Positions 46,701 through 64,000 of a stretch of DNA of 64,000 nucleotides are shown piece after piece (within the stretch, counting starts at the first letter, position 1; each line of letters opens with the position of its first letter). The stretch is from Struthio camelus (Eukaryota; Chordata; Aves; Struthioniformes; Struthionidae). The notes beneath the pieces are model-generated. The model did not search any database and was not told where the DNA came from. It was given only the letters and a program-made list of their open reading frames with translations. Made by a program: the position numbers and the translations under genes. Location: the NCBI RefSeq assembly GCF_040807025.1, contig NC_090943.1, positions 118,681,900 through 118,745,899 on the forward strand, given 5' to 3'.

Positions 46701-49700
46701 ACACAAGTAGTGAAAACAAACTTTGACAGGCAGGATACAGTTAACTGCAAATGACCCAGATATAGGTATGAAAGTAACACTTAACAGGGTCAAAGTGCAC
46801 CCAGACTTCAAGCTGCACTACACCTCTTTTTGGCTGGGTTTCCCAGAGCATGCTTTCCTCCTCTCCCAGACAAAAACAGTGATCGGCCCCCCACTCCCTG
46901 CCCGCAACCCAGGCCACATACACACACACAGTTTCAGCAAGCCATTTTTTTCCCCCAGGTCTTGCTTAGTTTCTCCTGCAACCCTTTTTTTCCTTTCTGG
47001 TACCTGCACCTCTCCGGTGGCCTGCAGCCAGAGCAGAAGCTGCATCCCTGCGGCGGCTGAGCCAGGACCGCCTGCGAGCAGCGGTCCCCACGCCAGTTGT
47101 CCCGGCGCTCCTTGGCTCCATGCTCTCCTCCGCACCCCTTCCCTCCCCCTGCACACACGAGGCCAGCTGCTACGCTTTCCGCACGTTTATAGACGCATAC
47201 ATTGACCTCACGGCAAAAGCTAGGAAGTGTGTGCAATACTGCGAGTCCCCAAACATCCAGTGAGACACTCGCCCCCCCAGCCCCCCACCGGCACACGGAG
47301 ATGCCAGTCGCAAGATTCCCTCCCTATTGTAATTATTTCTGCTTAGTGCAGACAGAGATTTATCACATGCAGCTGCCCCGACTTGTTTACAAGACACAAA
47401 AGCCATGAAAACAAGGTTGACTAAGTCTGCGTGTGAGCTGTTTTCACTGGCATAGATTTGTCATCCCACTTAGGTCGCTTAGGCTTTGCTGATCAACCAC
47501 ATGGTCTCTAGTAAAGCGCGGCAGTGCTTTCTTGTGAATCATTCTAAGTTTGTGTTTTTAGGCAGAGGTCTGTTTTTGACATGGCTGCTTTGCAGTTAGG
47601 TTTATCACTGCAGCAAGAACAGCAAAACTGCTCTTGTTGTCTCATTGTTTCTTTTTACTGTTTTTTCCCCCTTTTCCATGGCCAAACACGTTTCCAGAAA
47701 TAAACTTTCCTTTTGTTCTTACGGGGATGAGTGGCTGGCACATGAAGCCTTTGATTCATTAGTTATTAGGACTCCTGCTCGGTTTTGGGTCCTAGCTCCA
47801 CCTGATGTCCTAAATCTACCCTTGATAATTTTATCTGGAGTTACTTTAAGTTTCTGCTCCGAAAGAATAGATTCAGGCAAACTTCAATAGCCTGAACCAA
47901 ATCAGTGCTAGATTATGGGAAAGCAGAAACTCCCTTCTGATATTATTTTAGTGGTACTTCAATATGAGTCACTTTCTTCCTCCAAGTTAAATAACACCTG
48001 AGGGTAGGGAAAAGCTTTTTCTCTGTGTGCCAAGTGCTACTCAGTCGAAGGGTTCTGAGCATAGCCAAACATCTAGGTGTAACCTTAACAAGTAATAACT
48101 AAAAAAAGAAAATTTTGGCCTGCAGCAAAACTGGTCACAAGCAAAGTCCCCCTAGGAGAAGGCAGTCAGCAGAAAGGAAATCATCACCGGCGCAGAGTTT
48201 GGTTCTGTTACACTAATGCCATAAAGATGTGTGGCATAAAGATAAACGTGGCATAAAGATAAATGTGTGGCATAAACAATAATTGCAGCGAGACCACAGA
48301 CTGTTACTTTCAATGAAAACTGTTTTAATCTCAATGGCAACAGTTCTCTTCCTCATCCTATTTTCATTTTCATTACTGCAGCTGTTTTAGTGGAATCACA
48401 GAACTGGTCAGCTCAGCCAGCAAAACTCTTTTTATTTCTAAACTTGCTGACATTTTTTATTTTGAAGGGCAGAGTAACGAAGAGTAAGGATCTCTGGAAA
48501 TTCCCTTTAACGATCTCATCCCCCCACTTTTCCTCTACCCCTGAACGCACTAGTAACCTGCTTTGAAAAAATGAAGGAAGAAGTCAAACGACTCAGATCA
48601 AACAACTCAAATGTTTGCCTGAGGTTGCTTTCACTTGGCCAGTGCTTGCTGCATGGGCATAAGGAGAGTGTTTTTATAAAATCTTTCTGTCTTGCATATG
48701 GACAAGAAAGCAACATACAAACCTTTAGCAAAGAAGGCACCAAATTAGTCTCCCTAGCACCCTTTGAGAGCAAGAATCTATGCCACAAAAGGCTCAATTT
48801 TTCCTTCAACACAGACCTCATAGTTACACAGAGATGCACTTCCACTTTGTTCAACAGCCAGAAGAGCGTGCATAGGTATCCCAAAGGAAATAGCCTAAAA
48901 GTATAGCGTCTAGACAGGGAGAAAAATGTCACAAGGCTTTTTCCGAACTTCTATGCTATTCCTTGAAGACGAAGTATATAGCTATCTCTGGCTATGTTCA
49001 AAACTATTTTTTCTGGGTTCTTTTCAATAGAAAATAATTATTTTTCTTTGTACATAATCCTATATCCATACAGTATATGTGGATGGCCCTAGAGAAACTT
49101 ATTTTCACCCACAGTGTTTACTATTTGCTTTTAAAAACATACAGCCATTGATTTAAACTTCAAGGTTTAAGGAGAGCAGAAGTTGGGTAGAAATCCAAAG
49201 AATACTGCAGAGGACAAAGGAGTCTGCCACTTAAAAAAAAAAAAAAAAAAAGAGCCAAGAGCAAAACAAAACAGCACATACACATAAATATTGCAATCTA
49301 CTACTCCTAAAGGTAGCCCTAAGTTTGCTAGCTCTCCTGCTCAACCCTCCCCCATTCCCTGAACAGACAACAGGTTTGTTTTTAAGGATTAACCAGAACC
49401 CAATTTTTTTTCCCCCTAGAGGTCTCTTGTTTCACTGTTGTTAGAAGGATAAGGGTGGGTGACTGACATTCAAATAAGCTGAAATACGAGCTACAAGTCT
49501 TCCCATTTTTGAGAAGTGGTATGTCATTTTGATAGCCAAGTCCTGTTCTGCAAAGTAACTCCGATTCCTTTGGGTACAATATATCCAAACACAACAGGGA
49601 TCTCTTTTAAATCTAAGTCAACTGTTTAAGGCTTAAATATCTCAAATATCTGGTTCCCGAAACTCAAATTCCCACCTAATATATTGTCTACTCTGTGCCA

Positions 49701-50204
49701 GTCCACTAGAATTAGAGAGAATCAAAATCTTGTCATTAGTAATCTAAGAAAAGAAAGATTGGGGACCCCTTCCAAACTTGCGAGCAGAAATATCTAGAAG
49801 TTGTATCACAAAGACTCGCAAAGAGCACTAACCCCAGTCCCTTGTCTGGCCTTATTTCATCTTCAGGAGAAGCTACCCAAGGGCTGTTACATCTCCCAGC
49901 CCCAAGGTATTTCTAGTAGCCAAAGGCTTAAATTCTTAAAGGGGCCTAAGACATCCCCTCCGAAATTTAATGCAAGTTGACTACATAGTTCCCTTTGGCC
50001 CCCGTAAAAAATTTCAACACAACAGAACAGTCAGGTATTTCTGGCCCGCTTTTCAGCATTCCTTTAAACATCTGGTTAACAGCAACTGCTAGTGTAGCTG
50101 TCTAAACCATAGTCAGTATGAGCTCAAAAAAATTTATCACTTCAGTTTATTTCAAGGGTAAAGCTCCATTTTCTGCAAAGCTCGTATTCAACAAAATACT
50201 CTGT
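43711..50204. other. intergenic DLGAP1-TGIF1, last part
   Basis: AT-richer sequence with short unsupported open frames, some A/T tracts (49232-49251) and a short minisatellite at 48218-48280. Another GC-richer patch at about 46.8-47.3 kb has no recognisable exon. No tRNA, rRNA or complete mobile element is seen. Confidence 0.72.
48218..48280. repeat. short minisatellite, about 17-bp unit
   Basis: Four imperfect head-to-tail copies of a unit like GGCATAAAGATAAATGT, the first and last partial. Confidence 0.8.
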
Positions 50205-50701
50205 GTACACCCATTTTTAAAGAAAATATTTTATTACATTATGAGAAAAAAGCATAATCATCCAAGTTCATATTGTTAAAAAAATTGAAAATTTATTTTA
50301 GACAGCGTGTCGGTATATTCTGTTCCACATGGGAATGATAAGAAGACTCTCTATATCATTATTAGATATTGCACAGTCTGAAAGAAACAAAAACAAATCA
50401 CATGATCTTGGGAACCATCTCACATTATGAAAAACCTACAAAGAAAACATTAAAAAAAAAACCACACACAATCCTTTCTTTCTACAGTAGCTTTAAGTTT
50501 ATAATTCTTGGAATGACCATATTCCACTGAAGACCATCTCAGTGACAGGAAGCTTCATTTCAGCAATCCCTTGTGCAAATAAGATTAATAAAAAAAATAA
50601 TAATAATGCAGATAAGTCTTTTGATATCGTGTGGGTGGCAATAACCACACAGCTGTTAGATCCCTGCCTGGAAAAACAAAACGGGGAAGAAGGAAGGGGA
50701 T
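50205..50701 (-). other. TGIF1: TGIF1 3' UTR
   Basis: About 500 nt between the TAA stop and the likely cleavage site, similar to the mammalian length. On the - strand, AATAAA occurs at 50297-50292 and again at 50235-50230; the latter is followed by a GT-containing stretch (GGGTGTACACAGAG), so I place the end near 50205. The stretch at 50310-50390 has a conserved look. No exact end can be fixed without transcript data. Confidence 0.65.
50230..50235 (-). terminator. TGIF1 distal poly(A) signal
   Basis: AATAAA on the - strand (TTTATT on +), with a second AATAAA 62 nt upstream at 50292-50297. Confidence 0.55.
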
Positions 50702-51268
50702 TTAGGCCATAAGTTTTGCCTGCAACTCCATCTCTGCCGCCCTTTTGAGTGCAACATCCACCAGTAGCTGAAATCCACTAAAATCCTGGTTAAGGTCTGG
50801 TGGGGTTGGAGGAGGAGTGTTAAAGAGCCCACTTTGTGCATTTGTACCGGGTCCCAGTTTAGATGCATCCTCATGGTAGGAGAGGGGGCTGTCTGTGAAG
50901 CCATTGGCCGGGGGCTGCTGCAGGTCCGTGGTCTGGCCTACACCTGCTGGCTGACAAAAATGGAAAGGGGCATCTTTCAATGCAGTCACGGTTGTGTGGC
51001 AAATCACTGAGGGTCGAGCCAGGACTGATCCCGGGGAAGGAGGTTTAGAAGAGGACACAGTCTTGTTGAGTGCTGTGGTAGCAGGAAGGAAGGAGTTCTC
51101 CTCCAGCAGTGGAATGTAGCTCTTTGTGCTCATGGAAGACTCCACCAGACCGCCCTCGGAAAGCTTGGTCCCTCTTCGCGAGATAGTGAATTGATTTGGG
51201 TCTTTGCCATCCTTCCTCAGCATGTCAGGTAAAAGCCTGCGGCGTGCATTGATAAACCAGTTGCAGAC
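50702..51268 (-). CDS. TGIF1: TGIF1 coding exon 3 (homeodomain helix 3 and C-terminal region)
   Basis: 567 nt including the TAA at 50704-50702; residues 82-269 of the model. Phase 0 after the acceptor ATATTCCCAG. It begins [17 protein letters not shown], the recognition helix of a TALE homeodomain with the WFINARRR signature. [14 protein letters not shown] follows, then a Ser/Pro-rich stretch including [20 protein letters not shown], and the end [20 protein letters not shown] then [23 protein letters not shown]1 is a nuclear repressor that binds Smad2/3 and retinoid target sites and recruits corepressors; the C-terminal half carries repression activity. The [14 protein letters not shown] block and ending identify TGIF1 rather than the paralogue TGIF2. 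Confidence 0.97.
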   Translation of the reverse strand, partial: VCNWFINARRRLLPDMLRKDGKDPNQFTISRRGTKLSEGGLVESSMSTKSYIPLLEENSFLPATTALNKTVSSSKPPSPGSVLARPSVICHTTVTALKDAPFHFCQPAGVGQTTDLQQPPANGFTDSPLSYHEDASKLGPGTNAQSGLFNTPPPTPPDLNQDFSGFQLLVDVALKRAAEMELQAKLMA

Positions 51269-59553
<8,285 letters not shown>

Positions 59554-59569
59554 CTTTTTTACTTTTCAT
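59554..59569 (-). CDS. TGIF1: TGIF1 coding exon 1 (start)
   Basis: A 16-nt coding segment: ATG AAA AGT AAA AAA G followed by donor GTAGTT. It encodes MKSKK plus the first base of Gly6; joined to exon 2 it reads [19 protein letters not shown], aligning with human MKGKKGIVAASGSETEDED. The phase (1 base left) matches the 2-base entry of exon 2, and the total is 269 codons plus stop against 272 aa in human. The start is chosen by that alignment. The frame upstream stays open to a TAG at 59815-59813 but contains no ATG. Confidence 0.9.
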
Positions 59570-59698
59570 CTTGATCGCGAGGACCGAGCCGCTGCTCCCG
59601 CTGGACACCTCGCACACCAGGAGCGAGGGGGACCCGCTCGCCGACCCAAGTTTCTCTCCCCTCGGCCGGACACTGCTGCCCTTTAAACTCGTGGGAGA

Positions 59699-59722
59699 GG
59701 AGGAGGAGGAGGAGGAGGAGGA
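59699..59722. repeat. (GGA)n trinucleotide repeat in TGIF1 5' region
   Basis: Eight GGA units within a longer AGG-rich run. On the - strand this is (TCC)n, which in the TGIF1 frame would read as a serine run upstream of the ATG. Confidence 0.9.
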
Positions 59723-60465
59723 ATCGCCGCCGTCGCCAGGCGAGGAGCCCGGTGGCAGGCGCCTGGTCCGGGGCCGCCGCGCTGCTGTCAGCGGCAGCCG
59801 GCGGGGCTCTGCCTACCCGGGGGTTTTCTGGTGGCGGCTGTTGCCGGGGTGGGCTTCCCTCCCCCTTTCCCTTTGTTCCTTTCTGCCGATGATTGGCCCC
59901 AGCTTGTTAAAGTGAGAAAAGGCACGAGAGGAAAAAAGGTACAACAAGGTCCACCCTCCCCCCCCACCTTCCAGCAATGAGTAAGAGAGAGTAAGCGAGA
60001 GCTACGCTAGCACTTGCTGCTGCTGTTGCTGCCTCCTCCTCCCGCTCGTCTCTCCTCCCCTGCCGGGCTGCTGTGGCTCTGTCAGATAGGAGGGGAGGGC
60101 TGAAGGGGGGGGGTACACCCTTACTCACTCACTCATGCACACACAACAGAGAGTGGCGGGGCCGGGAGCGCAGGGGGAGCCCTCCGTGCCTCCTGCTCCC
60201 TCGCCTTTCTTCCCAGCAGACGTTTGATCATTAAACTGGAAGGAGAAGGGGGCGAAGGGAGAGATTTTGACAGCTGCCCTTGACTAGCCTCCTCCTGTTG
60301 CTGCCCGGATGAACCACCCACTCCTCGGCGTGAATAGAAAGGAGAAGAAAGGCGAGCGTGTACGGCAGGAGAAGGAGCCCTTCGAGCACCCCGCATGCCA
60401 CTAAACCAGCCCGGCTCCTTCCTCGGCGCTGCCCGCGCCCCCCTCCCTGCGCGGCGCGGGCTCAG

Positions 60466-60507
60466 GGGCGGCCGTTACTGGGCGGCCGTTGCCGGGCGGC
60501 CGTTGCC
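60466..60507. repeat. three tandem 14-bp copies GGGCGGCCGTTRCY
   Basis: GGGCGGCCGTTACT is followed by two identical GGGCGGCCGTTGCC copies. Each carries a MYB-type core on the opposite strand (TAACGG or CAACGG) next to a GC box. Located about 0.9 kb upstream of the TGIF1 start. Confidence 0.85.
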
Positions 60508-60700
60508 GAGCCGCCGGGTTTGCGGGCCGCTTTCGAAACGCCCGGTTGGCTGCCCCGGCTAGCAGCCGGCCCCGGCACGGCACAGCCCGACCCTCCCTCA
60601 GCGGCGGCCGGCGGCTGCTTCTCCTTCTCCGCCCCGCACTCCGATGTCATGTATCATCTCGGCAACAAACCCTCACGAGTTGCTCTTTGCCAGCTCCTCT

Positions 60701-61739
60701 GCCGAGGAAGGCGAGTCTCGGTTCTGGGGTTATTTTTACATCAGTTCTTAAAGGTTGTTTTTCTCCTCCTTTCCCCCCCCCCCCACCGGTGGATGTTGCT
60801 GTGACACATGCTCATGGCTTTAAAGAGAAAAAAGTCTCACAGCTTGACTCATCCCTCTTAGCCAAACACGTGGTGCAGCAACAGTTTATTTTCCTCTGAG
60901 ATGAGAAATACAGGACTTTAGAGCTGCGTGTTCACTTAGGGCTCGGTCCAACTTCCCACCGAGCTCTTTCCATCGACCTGAGGGGAAGCTGGCGAGAGCC
61001 CTCCAATAACAACGGCTGCTTTAGCGGCGTTTCTTTGTGCTCTCCCGCACCCCCCTTTCAAAGCGAGGTTTCGGTCGGACCCAGGCAAATAAAAATACCA
61101 ACCGTAAAACTGCAGGCGGAAATTTTTAGTGCGAGGATTTTAGCGTGGAAAGTAAAATCAGGCACCTTACCCTCAAGAATGCGTGCTGATGGAGCGTGGT
61201 TTTATTCACATGAGAGTGTATTTATATATTCGCTTTTGCGCAGTCACGTGCCTAATTGTTTTTGAACGAAGAGGAATAGGGCAGGCGTTTCGGGCTTGGA
61301 AGCGAATGTTTGAAACGATGTCTCTTTAAAAAATACATTCCTATGGCAAAACAGGGCTCATTTCTTCCTCCACCCTCCTGTTTGGCCGTGCGCACATCCA
61401 CACAAACACACATTCACATCAGAAGAGGAAGCAACCGCGTTTTATAAGCAAATACTCCCAAGTACCTTGTAACTATTTTATATAGTGTAATTACAGCGAC
61501 CTTGCTGGAGATAAAACAGCTGTTACATCCTGAATGAGGGACATATGTGGCTGGCGGGCGGGCGGGGAGGGGGAGGAAGGGCGGCTGCTGAGTAGTTTTA
61601 AGTTAACAAGGCCCCAGTGTTAGGCGCTGCAGGGTTAGTACCCCCTCTCCTTTTTTTTTTTTTTTTTTTAATTGAATATCGTGTTGTTTGGGGAAGGGGT
61701 TGGTCGCTTATACCCGCTGTATCTAGCTGGGGAGAGCAG
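60701..61739. other. upstream region between the two CpG-rich patches
   Basis: Falls off to mixed composition with a C-run at about 60771-60784 and a T-run at about 61651-61669. No gene is recognised. Confidence 0.7.
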
Positions 61740-62060
61740 TAGGCTTAGTGAGGCAGCCTTGGCCGGGCGCGCTGACTCACAGCGGAGCGAGGCGGGCGGC
61801 GGAGCGAGCCGTTACCCCAACGGCCGGGCGGGATGGCCGTTATTGGGGCGGCCAACCGCCCGCCGGGCAGCGGCAGGGGGAGGGGGCTGCCGCGCCGCCT
61901 TCCCGCCGTGGTGTTCCAGCTCGGTTCGCGCCTGGTCCCACCTCCGCCCAGTCACGGGATGCGGCGCGGGGAGCCCTGTCAGGCTGCTCGGTGCCGCCTC
62001 CCCCTGCAGCAAGGGCTCGAAAGGAAAAGACTCAACCGGAGGCGGTATTTTTAACGCGGC
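61740..62060. promoter_or_regulatory. second CpG-rich patch, possible alternative TGIF1 promoter
   Basis: A CpG-dense patch with a CCAAT box on the - strand (ATTGG at 61842-61846) immediately beside a GC box (GGGGCGG), and two more MYB-type cores (CAACGG near 61818, TAACGG in reverse near 61836-61841). Composition drops back to AT-rich on both sides. Mammalian TGIF1 has several first exons, so an upstream promoter is plausible, but no exon is identified. Confidence 0.4.
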
Positions 62061-64000
62061 AAGCAGCGAGTTGTGTCTCTGAGGGGTGGCGGTGACTCAG
62101 GGCTGGGGTGCGTGTGTGTATGTGTGTGTGCGCGCGGCTGGATTTGTTGTTGTTTTTTACAGTCCTGCTTCCCAGCTGTGAGAGCTGACTCTTCAGACTG
62201 GTGTTTTGAGTGTCAAAACGTGGTCATGCCAAAACAGTAATTAAGGGAACTTAACAAAAGACTTGTCAAGTACTCGGAGAGGTTTCCCTTTCTATGCACC
62301 ACCCAAGCTTGCTTGTGCTTGCTTACCATTCTTGGGATTGCTGACAATTTTTGCTGTTTTTGTTTTCTCTTTTTTTTTCTTTTGCCAACACCCTTTTTTG
62401 GGGGGAGGGGATGGGGCGATAAAAGTTTTACACTCAAACTGAGCTTAACCTCGCTTTTAAGAGCGCTAGGAATGTTGTTTCCTAGGAATTGTCTGGAAGG
62501 ACGCTAGGAGAAAGGTGACTTCAACTTCCCGTGGCAGCTTTTGGAGTTGGTAGAAAGGCTGTAGAAAGCTGAAGGGTAGTTCAGAGCCCCTCTGTCTAAT
62601 GGGAGAAAGCAGCAAACCAGTGAATGTTCATTCCTAGCTCCTGAGTCCCACAAGTTGGGGAGAGGCTTTCTTTGAGCCAACTTACTCCCTGGAAGTAAGC
62701 TGGGACCACAGGAAAAGACAGGAAGTGGGCAGCAGCTTGCGGTTTTCACCCTTCAGGACAGGCCTGTAGCATTACCTGGAGTTTTCATCTGTGAATTCTG
62801 GCTTTCTTTACAGCTTGGAAATGCTTGGTGTATGTTTAAGGTGGGTAGGGTCAATAAAGAAGGCAGAAAAGCAGGAGAATTGGGGGAAAAAAAAAACACC
62901 ACATGGTAGCCTTCTGTAGCACTAAAACCTCAACACAGCTGAAAGATCTTATCTAAAGAGATGGCAGGTGATTTCCTTGTCTACCCTGAGCGAGCTGGAG
63001 TCTGCTAAGGGTTGGGAATGTCTTGAATGTATGATGAGTTCGGTAAACTGTCAGGCTGTAACTTGAGGATGAGTGTCACTATTGGCTGCTGCTTGCAGGC
63101 AGCAGCAGTTGGTACCTATGATAGTGTGTAAGTTTCCACAGTCCTTCCTTTCCATTCACATGTTTGTGAGACTGTGTTATTATGTGCTAGTAGTATTACT
63201 TAATCTACTGGAGGTGCCTCCACACTAATAATCGTATATCAGAAGTAGTTCACACTACTCATGGAAAGAATAACTTTGGCATCTGTGCAGCTCTTTGGTT
63301 GAGTAGTGGTATTCGCATGCATCGAGATATGTTTGTACCAACAGGTTGGAACAACTCTGTGTAGGAAGAGCAAGTTCTGCTCTGTCTGGACCTGTATGCA
63401 CAGGCATCTAAGCATTTGTAAAACTGAATTCCAAGAAAGGAGAAGAAATGGAATTGGAGGGATAAGGTTTTGAGTTGCTCTATCAGTGGACCATATTGTG
63501 GGGGATATCAGTGTTTTGCGCTGATGCGTGCTCATTTCTGTCCTATCGTGCTACTGTATGTGATGCCTCACGTGGCTAATCGTAGGCTTATTTTAGAAGT
63601 GCTTTGCTTTGAGATGCTGGGACTGTGTGTGCCTAAAGACCACTGAAGTCACCATTTTTAAACTGTAGAATACTACGTTTTCCCACTTTATGGGATATTA
63701 TGACAATAAATCTGTGTGGAGCGCTCAGATACTATAGTGGTAAATGCCATTGGAACGTTTGTGAGGAAATTGGTTGTTTTATATTCAGAACAGAATTAAA
63801 GTAGGGCACAGTAAGTTAAGCAGGTCATACCTTGAACAATGAAGATAAAGCAATGTAATGAATAGCCGTTCCTCCAGCAAATAAATTTATCCTATACACA
63901 GAAAAACAGGAATTGCTGTTGTGGGTCACACCCGTCCTTCACCTTTTCTTACCGTGACATTAACTAGTCTCAGATGTATTAGAAGAAAAGGAGAGGCTAC
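62061..64000. other. upstream intergenic sequence
   Basis: A GT/GC dinucleotide stretch near 62107-62137, a T-rich tract near 62350-62400, otherwise mixed sequence with short open frames that match nothing known. AATAAA at 63705-63710 (+) is followed by GTGTGG but no gene ending there is seen. In human the next genes in this direction are the MYL12 light chain genes; none of their exons is visible here. Confidence 0.7.

Noticed and set aside
48516-48932. 138-codon - strand frame with a 111-codon frame on +
   Set aside because: Mutually antisense frames, no splice sites or family motifs; chance openness.
29451-51268. Assignment to the paralogous pair DLGAP4/TGIF2
   Set aside because: The homeobox protein has the TGIF1-type [14 protein letters not shown] block, C-terminus and 269-aa length, and the DLGAP tail matches DLGAP1 specifically.

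Overview
The window is vertebrate nuclear DNA, AT-rich overall with scattered CpG-rich patches. It carries two well-supported spliced protein-coding genes that point at each other. The left half, on the + strand, is the 3' part of DLGAP1 (SAPAP1/GKAP, a postsynaptic scaffold protein). The right half, on the - strand, is a complete coding model of TGIF1 (a TALE-class homeobox repressor). A tail-to-tail DLGAP1-TGIF1 pair is the arrangement on human 18p11.31. The surroundings suggest a sauropsid, most likely a bird: exons are only a few kb apart, interspersed repeats are sparse and old (CR1-like fragments, one MIR/CORE-SINE fossil, short pieces that look like old archosaur or turtle repeats), and there are no mammalian Alu or L1 copies. 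The species cannot be named from this evidence.

DLGAP1: six coding exons fit one continuous frame (3540-3913, 7089-7180, 14826-15244, 23273-23364, 26342-26494, 29451-29660). They encode about 445 C-terminal residues: two dynein light chain (DLC) motifs, the conserved GKAP C-terminal homology region and the terminal PDZ ligand EAQTRL. Exons encoding the N-terminal half lie to the left of the window. A long 3' UTR follows, with several AATAAA signals up to about 33.39 kb. A phase-neutral 90-nt candidate cassette exon sits at 27804-27893, between the last two constitutive exons.

Intergenic block (about 33.4-50.2 kb): no protein-coding gene is supported. It contains two CpG-rich stretches (about 39.9-41.2 and 42.7-43.7 kb) that could be promoters of an unannotated non-coding transcript, a CR1-like remnant, a small minisatellite and low-complexity tracts.

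TGIF1: three coding exons on the - strand (59554-59569, 52623-52849, 50702-51268) give a 269-aa protein with a PLDLS CtBP-binding motif, a TALE homeodomain with the WFINARRR signature, and the conserved C-terminal repression region. The first exon lies in a strong CpG island (about 58.9-60.7 kb). A second CpG-rich patch at about 61.7-62.1 kb may be an alternative promoter.

The two genes have no known shared pathway; their adjacency reflects conserved synteny. The observations most worth a second look are the cassette exon in DLGAP1, an unrecognised 100-codon open exon antisense to DLGAP1 at 18562-18864, the intergenic CpG islands, and a three-copy 14-bp tandem repeat carrying MYB-type sites upstream of TGIF1.
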